The translations under genes and the position numbers were made by a program. Shown piece after piece: positions 24,522 through 34,000 of a stretch of DNA of 64,000 nucleotides. Below the pieces are notes generated by a model. That model had not been told where the DNA came from. It made no database searches and saw nothing but the letters and a program-made list of their open reading frames with translations. The DNA lies in assembly GCF_014196595.1 (NCBI RefSeq), contig NZ_JACIEA010000001.1, positions 1,172,546-1,236,545 on the forward strand, given 5' to 3'. Origin of the DNA: Sphingorhabdus rigui (lineage in GTDB: Bacteria; Pseudomonadota; Alphaproteobacteria; Sphingomonadales; Sphingomonadaceae). How positions within the stretch are numbered: position 1 is the first letter of the stretch; the number at the start of each line of letters is the position of its first letter.

Positions 24522-26090
24522 ATGTCTGAACCTTTTTATATTACCACCGCCATAGCCTATCCAAATGGCAAGCCGCATATCGGGCATGCCTATGAAGCGA
24601 TTGCAACCGACGCGATTGCGCGGTTTCAACGGTTGATGGGCCGTGATGTGCGTTTCGTCACTGGCACCGATGAGCATGGCCTGAAAATGGACCAGACGGC
24701 ACGGGCAGCTGGCAAGGCCACGCGCGATCTTGCCGATGAAATGTCGTCTTATTTCAAGGAAATGTGCAGCACTCTTGATATTTCCTTTGATCATTTTTGC
24801 CGCACAACGTCGGACCATCACCACAAGGCCAGCCAAGCGATTTGGAAACGGCTGGAAGCCGCTGGCGACCTGTATCTTGACCGGTATGAAGGATGGTATT
24901 CGGTCCGCGACGAAGCATATTATGACGAAACCGAGCTGACCGAGGGCGAGGGGGGGCAGAAGCTTTCTCCGCAAGGCACGCCGGTTGAATGGACGGTTGA
25001 AGAAAGCTGGTTTTTCCGTCTTTCGAAATATGAACAGCCATTGCTCGAATATTATGCCGCGCATCCTGACTTTATCCGACCCGACAGCCGGAAAAATGAA
25101 ACGGTAAAGTTCGTTGAGGGCGGCCTGAAAGACCTGTCGGTTTCCCGCACCAGTTTCGATTGGGGCGTCAAAGTTCCCGGCAGCGAAAATCATGTCATGT
25201 ATGTCTGGTTGGACGCGCTAACCACATATATCTCCGCGATTGGCTTTCCCGACGATACCGAGGAATGGCGCAAATTCTGGCCGGCCAATGTCCATATCAT
25301 TGGCAAGGACATTGTCCGCTTTCACACCGTCTATTGGCCCGCATTTTTGATGTCGGCTGGCTTGCCATTACCAAAGCAGGTGTTCGGACATGGATTCCTG
25401 CTTTCACGCGGCGAGAAAATGTCGAAATCCTTGGGCAATGTCGTTGACCCGATGCAGCTTGCGGAGCTGTTTGGCGTCGATGCGTTGCGCTATTTCCTGC
25501 TGCGCGAAGTCAGCTTCGGTCAGGACGGCAGCTATAGCCCCGAAGCGATTGTCACCCGCGTGAATGCCGATCTCGCCAACAGTTTCGGCAATTTGGCGCA
25601 GCGGACATTGTCGCTCATCTTCAAAAATTGCGAAGGCTATCTGCCTGCCATTCGTGGTCATAATGAGGATGACAATGCGCTTTTGGATTTGGTGGGCGCG
25701 ACTGTTTCGCAGCATATTCCTGCGCATTACGAAGATTTGGCGATGTCTCAGGGCTTAGAAAGCTGGATGCAGGCGGTGTTTGCCTGCAACGCCTATGTCG
25801 ACGTGCAAGCGCCATGGGCGCTTAAGAAGACCGATCCAGAACGTATGGAAACCGTGCTTGCCACGCTATTCATCTGCATCGCGCAATTGGCCATCGCTGC
25901 TTTGCCGATCATTCCCGGGTCGGCGACCAAGCTTCTCGACCAAATGGGCGTTCCCCTTGAAGTGCGGAACTTCGATGCGGCAGGATCGCATTGGTATTCA
26001 CCTTTGGCCGAGAGCAATTACCAAATTGCCCAGCCTGTAGGGCTGTTCCCCCGATTGGAAATGCCAGCGGAGGAGGGGACTGCGGCCTGA
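24522..26090 (+). CDS. metG: Methionine--tRNA ligase
   Basis: A 522-residue class I synthetase. HIGH is PHIGHAYE (H19-H22), KMSKS is at 299-303 (GEKMSKSLG), with TGTDEHG and the WLDALTTY region between. It lacks the zinc-knuckle cysteines and the C-terminal tRNA-binding dimerisation domain, so it belongs to the shorter alphaproteobacterial type. It is 25 bases after holB and its TGA overlaps the tatD ATG (TGATG), giving a translationally coupled order tmk-holB-metG-tatD. Confidence 0.97.
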   Translation: MSEPFYITTAIAYPNGKPHIGHAYEAIATDAIARFQRLMGRDVRFVTGTDEHGLKMDQTARAAGKATRDLADEMSSYFKEMCSTLDISFDHFCRTTSDHHHKASQAIWKRLEAAGDLYLDRYEGWYSVRDEAYYDETELTEGEGGQKLSPQGTPVEWTVEESWFFRLSKYEQPLLEYYAAHPDFIRPDSRKNETVKFVEGGLKDLSVSRTSFDWGVKVPGSENHVMYVWLDALTTYISAIGFPDDTEEWRKFWPANVHIIGKDIVRFHTVYWPAFLMSAGLPLPKQVFGHGFLLSRGEKMSKSLGNVVDPMQLAELFGVDALRYFLLREVSFGQDGSYSPEAIVTRVNADLANSFGNLAQRTLSLIFKNCEGYLPAIRGHNEDDNALLDLVGATVSQHIPAHYEDLAMSQGLESWMQAVFACNAYVDVQAPWALKKTDPERMETVLATLFICIAQLAIAALPIIPGSATKLLDQMGVPLEVRNFDAAGSHWYSPLAESNYQIAQPVGLFPRLEMPAEEGTAA

Positions 26091-26866
26091 TGTTCGTCGA
26101 TTCCCACTGCCATCTGAATTATAAGGGCTTAGTCGAGCAGCAGGGCGAGATTCTTGCCCGCGCAAGGGGCTGTGGCGTGTCTGCCATGCTCAACATTTCG
26201 ACCCGCGAACGCGAGTGGGATGAGGTTATCGGCCTTGCGGAACAGGAACCCGACGTGTGGGCATCTGTCGGCATTCACCCGCATGAGGCAGACCAGCATA
26301 TAGGCATGGACGCTGCCAAGCTCATCGAACGCGCTGCCCACCCGCGTGTCGTCGCCATTGGCGAAACCGGGCTCGATTTTTACTACGATCACAGCGACCG
26401 GGCGCAGCAAGGCCTATCGTTTCGCGAACATATAACGGCTTCGCGGGACACCGGGCTTCCCATTATCATTCACACACGCGATGCAGAGGCGGAAACGGCC
26501 GAAATATTGCGCGACGAAATGTCCAAGGGCGCATTCACCGGCGTCATTCATTGCTTCACCGCAAGTGCAGAATTCGCGCGGACGGCGTTGGACCTTGGCC
26601 TCTATATTTCGCTGTCGGGCATCGTCACGTTCAAAAATGCGCAAGATCTTCAGTCGGTCGCCAAATGGCTGCCGTCGGACCGGCTGCTTGTGGAAACTGA
26701 TGCCCCGTTTCTGGCGCCAATTCCGCATCGCGGAAAGACTGGCGAGCCCGCATTTGTCGCGGATACCGCGCGTTACGTGGCGCAATTACGCGGTGTTGAC
26801 GCGGACATTCTGGCTAAAGAGACTACAGACAATTTCTACAGTCTGTTTACCAAGGCCGTACGATGA
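26090..26866 (+). CDS. tatD: TatD-family metal-dependent deoxyribonuclease
   Basis: A 258-residue TIM-barrel hydrolase. Metal ligands are H6 and H8 in MFVDSHCHLN, the glutamate in GETGLDFYYD, HTRD, HCF and the aspartate in ETDAPFLAP. Family members are 3'-5' DNA exonucleases involved in repair. The ATG at 26090 is fixed by the family start MFVDSH and by overlap with the metG stop. The gene overlaps the following membrane protease by 4 bases. Confidence 0.93.
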   Translation: MFVDSHCHLNYKGLVEQQGEILARARGCGVSAMLNISTREREWDEVIGLAEQEPDVWASVGIHPHEADQHIGMDAAKLIERAAHPRVVAIGETGLDFYYDHSDRAQQGLSFREHITASRDTGLPIIIHTRDAEAETAEILRDEMSKGAFTGVIHCFTASAEFARTALDLGLYISLSGIVTFKNAQDLQSVAKWLPSDRLLVETDAPFLAPIPHRGKTGEPAFVADTARYVAQLRGVDADILAKETTDNFYSLFTKAVR

Positions 26867-27465
26867 ATATCATGGAAGACGGCCCATCGTTAATCTGGGG
26901 CGTCGTTTGCATAGTCTTGTTGATGAGCTCGCTTGCGGCGCGGCGTTTGCCATTGGGATATGTGGCGAAGGCGGCATTTGCGTGGATAGCGATATTCGCG
27001 GCTTTGTTCGCCATATTCAGCTTCCGATTCGAATTTAAGGCCGTCTGGGAGCGCGTAAAAGCGGACATTTCCGGCACCGCTGGCCAGAGCGTGAGCGGCG
27101 GAGAAATCACCATCAGGCGGCAGGATGACGGCCATTATTGGCTTCAGGTCGACGTGAATGGGAAGCCAGTGCGGTTCATGATCGATAGCGGCGCGACGAC
27201 CACAGCGGTAAACGCCAGCACGGCGCGCGAAACGGGCGTACAAGTGGATACAGATGGATATCCGGTATTTCTCAATACGGCGAATGGCCGCGTGACGGCG
27301 CAGCGCGGTATCATTCAATCGTTGAAGATTGGAACGCACGAAATCGGACAGCATAATGTTGTGGTGTCGGAGAGTTTCGGCGACACGAATGTCCTGGGCA
27401 TGAACTTTCTCGACAGTATGCAAAGCTGGAAGGTTGAGGCAAATGTCATGACGTTGAAGCAATGA
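26863..27465 (+). CDS. Membrane-anchored retropepsin-like aspartic protease
   Basis: A 200-residue protein with two N-terminal hydrophobic segments (about 9-25 and 35-53) and a soluble single-domain aspartic protease of clan AA. The catalytic motif is MIDSGATTTAV with D108; the second family hallmark NVLGMNFLD lies near the end. Such TIGR02281-type proteins are likely periplasmic and act as homodimers. It overlaps tatD by four bases (ATGA). Substrate unknown. In related gene clusters an MBL-fold hydrolase sits after tatD; here the protease occupies that place. Confidence 0.85.
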   Translation: MNIMEDGPSLIWGVVCIVLLMSSLAARRLPLGYVAKAAFAWIAIFAALFAIFSFRFEFKAVWERVKADISGTAGQSVSGGEITIRRQDDGHYWLQVDVNGKPVRFMIDSGATTTAVNASTARETGVQVDTDGYPVFLNTANGRVTAQRGIIQSLKIGTHEIGQHNVVVSESFGDTNVLGMNFLDSMQSWKVEANVMTLKQ

Positions 27466-27542
27466 TAATGGGTCGGTGGAATGCACCCCCTATTGCCTTT
27501 ATTCAATCTTACTTAACATAATATATATTATCGAACTTATTT

Positions 27543-28319
27543 ATGGCTGGACCGATGCAGGCTGATATTACCCCTCTCACAGACATCATGGCGCGGTTGC
27601 GCGATCCGCAAACCGGATGCCCTTGGGATCTGGAGCAGGATTTCTCGACCATTGCGCCATATACGATCGAAGAAGCCTATGAAGTCGCTGACGCCATTGA
27701 GAACAACGATCTCGACGCGCTAAAAGACGAATTGGGCGATCTGCTCCTCCAAGTCGTATTCCACAGCCAGATGGCGTCTGAAATCGGCCAGTTCGACTTT
27801 AACGACGTTGTCCAAAGCATTTGCGACAAAATGGTCCGCCGTCATCCGCATGTGTTTGGTGCACAAGATGCACCAACCAACAGCATTCCCGACAATTGGG
27901 AAACGATCAAAGCCACCGAACGCGAAGCGGGATCGGATAACAGCGCCTTAGCAGGCGTCGCCCGCGCCCTCCCCGCATTATTACGTGCGCAAAAAATTCA
28001 GAAACGCGCCGCCAGAACCGGCTTTGATTGGCCCGACCAATCCGGCGCGCGCGACAAAATTATTGAGGAATTAGAAGAAGTTGGCGTAGCAACTTCGGCG
28101 GAACATGTTGCCGAAGAAATTGGTGATTTGTTGTTCGCCGTTGTCAACTTCGCCCGCTTTCATGACGTCGATGCCGAAACCGCGCTCAAGTCCGCAAATG
28201 CAAAGTTCGAACGCCGCTTTCGCGATATGGAAGATTCCGCTGGCGCGCGGTTCGCATCGCTGTCGCTCGATGAAAAAGAAGATCTTTGGCAACAGGCAAA
28301 GGCCAAGGAATCGAAATAA
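27543..28319 (+). CDS. mazG: Nucleoside triphosphate pyrophosphohydrolase MazG
   Basis: A 258-residue tandem MazG protein that hydrolyses non-canonical or excess NTPs. The first domain has CPWDLEQ, YTIEEAYEVADAIE and DELGDLLLQVVFH with the metal-binding EExxE/ExxD pattern; the second has KIIEELEEVGV, AEEIGDLLFAVVNFAR. Length and both domains match the E. coli-type enzyme. Start ATG 27543 follows an A+T-rich promoter-like stretch. Convergent with hflX; the two stop codons abut without a visible terminator. Confidence 0.95.
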   Translation: MAGPMQADITPLTDIMARLRDPQTGCPWDLEQDFSTIAPYTIEEAYEVADAIENNDLDALKDELGDLLLQVVFHSQMASEIGQFDFNDVVQSICDKMVRRHPHVFGAQDAPTNSIPDNWETIKATEREAGSDNSALAGVARALPALLRAQKIQKRAARTGFDWPDQSGARDKIIEELEEVGVATSAEHVAEEIGDLLFAVVNFARFHDVDAETALKSANAKFERRFRDMEDSAGARFASLSLDEKEDLWQQAKAKESK

Positions 28320-29645
28320 TCAGGCCTCTATTTGGGCGAACTGCTTATCGAATTGGCCCCATAATTGGCGGCTGAGCGAGGCTTCGACGGTTACGAGGTC
28401 CTCATCCACAATCTGGCTGTTGATGGTGCCCCGCGCGTGAAGCCATGCGAGCGCCGCGCCATCGCTGACCTTCAATCGAACGGACCGGACAAGATTGCCC
28501 TTGGCAATCAGCGCGGACAGATGCGCCTTAAAGGCATCAACCCCCTCGCCCGTCTGCGCCGAGATCATCAGTACATCGTCATGACGCCGGGCAAGCGCCG
28601 ACAGATCCTCGCGTTTTTCGGCATCGAGCAGGTCAATCTTGTTCCAGACCTCCAACATCCGCGGTTGGTTTGCGGCATCATCACCATCCAGAACGCCCAA
28701 ATCGCGCAGGATTTGGAGGACATCATCACGTTGCGCATCGGTTTCGCTGTGCGAGATATCGCGCACATGCACAATGATATCCGCCGAGATCACTTCTTCG
28801 AGCGTGGCGCGGAACGCCGCGACCAATTGCGTCGGCAGGTCGGAGACAAATCCAACGGTGTCCGACAAAATCGCCTTTTCCACCCCCGGCAAGGAAATTT
28901 CGCGCATGGTGGGATCAAGCGTCGCAAACAGCATATCCTCGGCCAACACCGTCGCGCGGGTCAGGCTGTTGAACAGGGTCGACTTGCCGGCATTGGTATA
29001 GCCAACCAACGCGATCACGGGCCATGGCGCCCTTTTGCGGCGCGCACGGTGCAACGAACGCGTCCGTTTCACTTCCTCAAGCTCGCGGCGCAAACGGGCC
29101 ATCCGGTCGCGGATCATCCGACGGTCGGCCTCAATCTGCGTCTCGCCCGGGCCGCCCAAAAAGCCAAAGCCCCCGCGCTGCCGTTCCAAGTGCGTCCAAC
29201 TGCGCACCAAGCGACCGGCTTGATAATCCAAATGGGCCAGCTCAACCTGCAACCGTCCTTCGGCTGTTGCCGCACGCTCGCCAAAAATTTCGAGGATGAG
29301 CCCGGTACGGTCAATCGTTTTCAACCCGGTGCGTTCTTCCAGATTGCGCTGTTGAATGGCAGTCAAAGACGCATCGACGATCAACAGGTCGATTTCCAAG
29401 TCCCGCCCTATCTGCGCGATTTCCTCCACCTGCCCGCCGCCAAGCAACGTAACCGCGCGCGGCGAACGCACGCGAAAATGCTTTTTCTGGACGACATTCA
29501 GGCCAATGGCCAATGCAAGGCCCTCTGCTTCGGCAAGCCGCGCCTCTGGGCCCACCGAAGCCCGTCCGGGCAATTCGGGGTAAATGACCAACGCACGCGC
29601 ACCGCGCGCAAATTCGTCGGTTTCGCTACGTTCAAAAACGCTCAA
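28320..29645 (-). CDS. hflX: Ribosome-associated GTPase HflX
   Basis: A 441-residue GTPase that splits stalled ribosomes after stress. It has the HflX N-domain (about 18-150, with [10 protein letters not shown] and [14 protein letters not shown]), a helical linker ([12 protein letters not shown]) and a G domain with GYTNAGKST (215-223), DTVGF, and NKID (KIDLLDAEK). The start is TTG (29645) overlapping the hfq stop by four bases, fitting the usual hfq-hflX operon. Codon TTG is unusual but no in-frame ATG lies nearby and the family N-terminus begins here. Confidence 0.94.
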   Translation of the reverse strand: MSVFERSETDEFARGARALVIYPELPGRASVGPEARLAEAEGLALAIGLNVVQKKHFRVRSPRAVTLLGGGQVEEIAQIGRDLEIDLLIVDASLTAIQQRNLEERTGLKTIDRTGLILEIFGERAATAEGRLQVELAHLDYQAGRLVRSWTHLERQRGGFGFLGGPGETQIEADRRMIRDRMARLRRELEEVKRTRSLHRARRKRAPWPVIALVGYTNAGKSTLFNSLTRATVLAEDMLFATLDPTMREISLPGVEKAILSDTVGFVSDLPTQLVAAFRATLEEVISADIIVHVRDISHSETDAQRDDVLQILRDLGVLDGDDAANQPRMLEVWNKIDLLDAEKREDLSALARRHDDVLMISAQTGEGVDAFKAHLSALIAKGNLVRSVRLKVSDGAALAWLHARGTINSQIVDEDLVTVEASLSRQLWGQFDKQFAQIEA

Positions 29646-30139
29646 ATATCATCCTCATCCACGCCTTGATTATATTCGGCGAGATTTACAGGATGTGCAG
29701 GCTGAATAGTCGATATGGCATGCTTATAGACCAATTGCGTCGTGCCATCGCGTTCCAGCAGAACCGAAAACAGGTCATAGGCCGCAATACCGCCCTGAAG
29801 CATGACCCCATTGACGAGGAAGGTGGTAACCGGTTCATTCTTGTCGCACATCGCATGCAAGAACACATCCTGCAGCATGCCCACACGGTGGCTGGTCCGG
29901 CTCATCATGTCATCAAACACCGACCGATCGGGCGAAACCGATGGCATAATCGTGGAAATGCTGTGCTTATAGACCAGCTGGGACATACCATCACGGCGCA
30001 AAAGCACCGAAAAATTGTCAAACCAGGTGACTACGCCTTGAAGCTTTACACCTTTGACCAAAAACATGGTTACCGGTGTTTTTGATTTTCTCAGCGAGTT
30101 CAGAAACAGATCTTGCAGTCCGTTATTCTTTTCAGTCAT
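29642..30139 (-). CDS. hfq: Tandem-domain RNA chaperone Hfq
   Basis: A 165-residue protein with two Hfq/Sm domains: residues 8-67 ([27 protein letters not shown]) and 89-147 ([27 protein letters not shown]). Each has the LxYKHxIST Sm2 motif. Normal Hfq is one domain of 70-100 residues forming a hexamer, so this protein should assemble as a trimer of fused pairs. The second domain replaces the basic rim (RKSK to CDKN) and the Lys of the first KLQG by Met. ATG 30139 begins MTEKNN; a longer frame upstream is ignored. Between ntrX and hflX, overlapping hflX by 4 bases. Confidence 0.95.
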   Translation of the reverse strand: MTEKNNGLQDLFLNSLRKSKTPVTMFLVKGVKLQGVVTWFDNFSVLLRRDGMSQLVYKHSISTIMPSVSPDRSVFDDMMSRTSHRVGMLQDVFLHAMCDKNEPVTTFLVNGVMLQGGIAAYDLFSVLLERDGTTQLVYKHAISTIQPAHPVNLAEYNQGVDEDDI

Positions 30140-30251
30140 TATTATTATCCGATTATATTTTTGTTGTGCTCGGCTTAACGGGAGACCCTGAAAGGGAGTG
30201 AGCCGACGTAAAAGCGCGTATACACGAGGTGTGCAGACGGCGCAATTGGAC

Positions 30252-31652
30252 TCATGCGTCGCTGTCTTCTTCAACCTCCAGACCGTTTTTCCGCACGGAA
30301 ATGCCCAGCAGCTTGAGCTTGCGATGCAGTGCAGAACGCTCCATCCCGACAAAGGCCGCCGTCTTTGAAATATTGCCTGAAAAGCGTTTAATCTGAACAC
30401 GCAGATATTCGCGTTCAAACGCTTCGCGCGCCTCACGCAAGGGCGCGCCCATCAGCGACGTGACATTATGCTCCGTGCCTTCATAGCTGTTGATGACTTC
30501 CGACGGCAGCATGTCCGCGTCAATCGTGTGGACCCGGTTTGCGGGTGCCAATATGATCGTCCGTTCAATGATATTGCGCAACTGGCGGACATTTCCCGGC
30601 CACTCACACGCCTGAAGCGCGGCCATGGCGTCATCCGAAAAATAGGGCGGTGGAATGCGATGTTCCGAAGCGAAGCGCGCCGCATAATGATTGGCGAGAT
30701 CCGGAATATCCTCCCGACGGCCAGACAATGGCGGAATTTCAACGGGGACAACATTTAGGCGATAGAAAAGATCCTCGCGAAAGCGCCCCTCCACAATCTC
30801 AATCGCCAAATCACGCGCAGTGGCGGAGACAAAGCGCACATCAACGCGGATTTGCCGGTCGCCCCCTACCCGCACAAAGCTTTGGTCGGTTAAAACACGC
30901 AAAATCTTACCCTGTGTGGTCCACGGCATGTCCGCAACTTCGTCGAGAAACAACGTGCCGCCATGCGCCTTTTCCAACATGCCAGCTTGCACAAGCCGGC
31001 CATCTTTTTCGATACCGAACAGCTCTTCATCAAAGCGCTCTGGGGATAAGCGGGCCGCGCTCACCGAGACAAAGGCGGAGTCTGAACGCGGGCTCCAGCT
31101 ATGGAGCAAACGGGCCGCAACCTCTTTCCCAACGCCAGCAGGGCCCGTGATAAGCATCCGGCTGCCTGTGCCCGCGACTTTCTTCAAAGTTGCGCGCACC
31201 GCGTTGATCGCCGCGGATGATCCGGTGAGTTCTTCCGAATGCCCTACCCGCGCCTTTAGCGCCGCGTTTTCCGCGCGAAGGCGTTCGGTCTCGGTCGCTT
31301 TGGATACCAAATGCAGAAGCTTACTTGCCTCAAATGGCTTTTCGATAAAGTCTGCCGCACCATGGCCAATGGCGGCAACGGCGGTGTCGATATTGCCATG
31401 CCCGGAAAAGACGATGACGGGAATCTGCGGATCGCGTAGCTTGATCGCACGCAGCAGCTCGATGCCGTCCATGGACGACCCGCGCAGCCATACGTCCAGA
31501 AGGATAAGCGACGGCAACCGCTCGTCCAATGCGGCCAAGGCCTCATCGGCCGAGGCGGCGGTTCTCGTGCCATATCCTTCATCATCAAGGACACCCGAGA
31601 CCAAGTCCCGAATGTCTTGCTCGTCGTCTACAATCAGTATGTCGAGTGCCAT
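30252..31652 (-). CDS. ntrX: Nitrogen-related response regulator NtrX
   Basis: A 466-residue sigma54-type regulator: receiver domain with phosphoacceptor D53 ([10 protein letters not shown]), AAA+ domain (Walker A at 170-176, GPAGVGKE; Walker B LFLDEVAD) and a Fis-type helix-turn-helix C-terminus ([20 protein letters not shown]). The sigma54-contact motif GAFTGA is missing, replaced near [14 protein letters not shown], so it probably does not activate sigma54 promoters directly. ATG 31652 is one base after the ntrY stop. With NtrY it forms the redox/nitrogen system common in Alphaproteobacteria. Confidence 0.93.
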   Translation of the reverse strand: MALDILIVDDEQDIRDLVSGVLDDEGYGTRTAASADEALAALDERLPSLILLDVWLRGSSMDGIELLRAIKLRDPQIPVIVFSGHGNIDTAVAAIGHGAADFIEKPFEASKLLHLVSKATETERLRAENAALKARVGHSEELTGSSAAINAVRATLKKVAGTGSRMLITGPAGVGKEVAARLLHSWSPRSDSAFVSVSAARLSPERFDEELFGIEKDGRLVQAGMLEKAHGGTLFLDEVADMPWTTQGKILRVLTDQSFVRVGGDRQIRVDVRFVSATARDLAIEIVEGRFREDLFYRLNVVPVEIPPLSGRREDIPDLANHYAARFASEHRIPPPYFSDDAMAALQACEWPGNVRQLRNIIERTIILAPANRVHTIDADMLPSEVINSYEGTEHNVTSLMGAPLREAREAFEREYLRVQIKRFSGNISKTAAFVGMERSALHRKLKLLGISVRKNGLEVEEDSDA

Positions 31653-31653
31653 A

Positions 31654-33918
31654 TTAGCCCATAACCTCATCTGAATTGGATGCTGGCGGGGCCGCGTTCA
31701 ACTTCCCCACCCGCAATGCTACGATTTCCGGATTGAATTTCAACGTCACAACTGCGCCTTCTGGATGGTTGTCTGACAGAGAAATCTCTCCAAAATGTTC
31801 TTCAATAATTTTCTTAACGATGGCGAGGCCAAGCCCCGAACCGGTTGCACGATTGGTGATATAGGGTTCCATGATCCGCTGACGATCCGACGGCAAACCA
31901 ATGCCATTGTCCGATATTCGAATGATTAAACCACCGTCGTCAACGACCAGATCGACGACGATCGCGCCGTCGACTTCGACCATTTTCTTTTTCTCTTCAA
32001 TCGATTCAACCGCATTTTTCAGAATGTTCGTGATCGCCTGCCCCAATTGGCGTCGGTCGGAGATCAATGTCGGGAACGGGCCATCCTGATTATAGGTGAA
32101 GCTGATATCCGGATGTGCAACCTCAAACATGAACACAGCATGCCCCACAATGTCGTGCACATTTTCCGACCGGAACAATGGCTTTGGCATCCGCGCAAAG
32201 GACGAGAATTCATCGACAATGTTTCGCAAGTCCCCAACTTGGCGCACGATGGTGCTCGTCAGCTGCGCGAATATCGCTTCATCTTGGGCAATATGCTTGC
32301 CGAAGCGACGCTGAAGACGCTCTGCTGCCAATTGGATAGGCGTGAGCGGGTTTTTGATTTCATGCGCAATCCGTCGGGCCACATCGGACCATGCAGCGCG
32401 GCGTTGATCGGCAAGCTGCTGACTGATGTCTTCAAAGGTTACCACACTGCCCTGCTCGCGTGGAGACACCGTGACCGCAACCGTCAGCGGCTCTGGCCCA
32501 TCGCCAAGCTGCACGACACCCCGCGGGCTTTCGCTAGCCAAGGCGGCGAGCGCTGGCGCAACCACTTCAAACTTTTGGCCGACAATACTGTCCGAGTCAT
32601 GCTTCAGCAGTTTTTCCGCGGTGGAATTCGCCAGTTGGACCACGCCATTGCCATCGACCGAAACCACACCTGCCGATACCGATTCCAGCACAGCCTCGAT
32701 AAACAAACGCCGCTCGCCCAATTGATGGTTGGTGGCCAGCAACACGCCCGTTTGCTCCTGCAGTCGCGCGGTCATACGGTTGAACGATTGCGACAGGAAG
32801 CCCACTTCATCATCGCGAAATTGATCCTCGGTGACCCGCGCAGATAGGTCGCCATCGGCAATCCTTTGCGCGGCATCCACCAGATTGTTGACCGGCTTCA
32901 CCAACCGGTCAGCGACGCGCAGGGCAATCCACAGCGTGATGCCAATAATCATCAGCGACACAAAATAGAGCGCGAGGTTGAACTGGATTTGCAACGCCCG
33001 CGAACGCGCGACCATTTTGTCATAGTCTTGCAAAACGGACTGGGCCTTTTCGCCGAGCGCAAATGAAGGCACGGACAAAGCCCGACTGGTATAGAGATAA
33101 CTGCGGGGCGTATCGAACAAGACCGTGACGGCTTCGATCCGGTCTGCACGATTGGCGATAACAACGCCCTCACCTGCATTTAATTTGGCGAGTATGTCAC
33201 GGGCAATCCAGTCTTGCTTTCTATCGTCATTTTCAGTTGCGACCGCCTCCGTCCGCTGAACCCCGTCAGCGCCAACGGAAACGATGGCAGACTCGCTTAA
33301 TCGGCGCCTGAAGACCTGTTCGAGATAATAGCTCAGGAAAGCCGGATCATCGGGATTGGTCTGGCCCAAAGCATTCCGGAAATCCCCCGCCATAGTAAGG
33401 GTTTCGTCGCCGACATCTTTCGCATTTACTTCATAATAGCCCTTGGCCAGCTCGCCCGCATTTTCGAGCATGCCGCGCGCGGAGCCCGAAAACCAGAATT
33501 GCACCCCGCTTTGGAACAGCAATGAGGCAAAGATAACCAAAAGCACCGTTGGAACCGCCGTAATCGCCGAAAATATTGCCACCAGACGGACGTGCAGCAA
33601 TTGCTTGCTGCCAATGTTGCTATTCTCCGCCCGCTTGAGCGCCACACGCCGCCCGAAGAGCACAACAAGCAATGTTGCTGGCAACAGGTTACTGACCAGC
33701 ATGGTTGCGGAGGCAGCGGGCGCCAACGGCTCCGATTGCGGCCCTTGGTCGATGAGCAATATCGCGGTCACAACGCCCGCAACGACAACCATCACCGCAC
33801 TGGCAATTTCCAGAAATTTGATCGATTGGCTGTTACCCAACAGATCGGCAAGCCATTCAAAAAGACGACGGACGGCGGAAGGTGAACCTGTTTCCTCCGC
33901 TAATCCGATTGTTGCCAT
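31654..33918 (-). CDS. ntrY: Nitrogen-related sensor histidine kinase NtrY
   Basis: A 754-residue membrane kinase. It has several N-terminal helices (about 35-60, 75-90, 110-135), an extracytoplasmic loop, a helix near 310, a HAMP domain (ADRLVKPVNNLVDAAQRI), a PAS domain (VLESVSAGVVSVDGNG), the HisKA segment IAHEIKNPLTPIQ with phosphorylated H519, and a HATPase domain ending in NRATGSGLGLAIVKK. The family senses cell nitrogen or redox state and signals to NtrX, encoded one base downstream. Confidence 0.94.
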   Translation of the reverse strand: MATIGLAEETGSPSAVRRLFEWLADLLGNSQSIKFLEIASAVMVVVAGVVTAILLIDQGPQSEPLAPAASATMLVSNLLPATLLVVLFGRRVALKRAENSNIGSKQLLHVRLVAIFSAITAVPTVLLVIFASLLFQSGVQFWFSGSARGMLENAGELAKGYYEVNAKDVGDETLTMAGDFRNALGQTNPDDPAFLSYYLEQVFRRRLSESAIVSVGADGVQRTEAVATENDDRKQDWIARDILAKLNAGEGVVIANRADRIEAVTVLFDTPRSYLYTSRALSVPSFALGEKAQSVLQDYDKMVARSRALQIQFNLALYFVSLMIIGITLWIALRVADRLVKPVNNLVDAAQRIADGDLSARVTEDQFRDDEVGFLSQSFNRMTARLQEQTGVLLATNHQLGERRLFIEAVLESVSAGVVSVDGNGVVQLANSTAEKLLKHDSDSIVGQKFEVVAPALAALASESPRGVVQLGDGPEPLTVAVTVSPREQGSVVTFEDISQQLADQRRAAWSDVARRIAHEIKNPLTPIQLAAERLQRRFGKHIAQDEAIFAQLTSTIVRQVGDLRNIVDEFSSFARMPKPLFRSENVHDIVGHAVFMFEVAHPDISFTYNQDGPFPTLISDRRQLGQAITNILKNAVESIEEKKKMVEVDGAIVVDLVVDDGGLIIRISDNGIGLPSDRQRIMEPYITNRATGSGLGLAIVKKIIEEHFGEISLSDNHPEGAVVTLKFNPEIVALRVGKLNAAPPASNSDEVMG

Positions 33919-34000
33919 AAAGACACTGTGGCACTCATTGCGTTACCTGAAAAGCACAAAATTGCTCCTCAAACGCTATGCATCTTGGCCAAACACCGTT

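Noticed and set aside
28365-29669. Long 434-codon frame on the + strand opposite hflX
   Set aside because: It is a shadow of the conserved hflX gene; its composition follows the antisense codon pattern and it has no domain.
32047-32847. 266-codon frame opposite ntrY
   Set aside because: Shadow of a conserved kinase gene.
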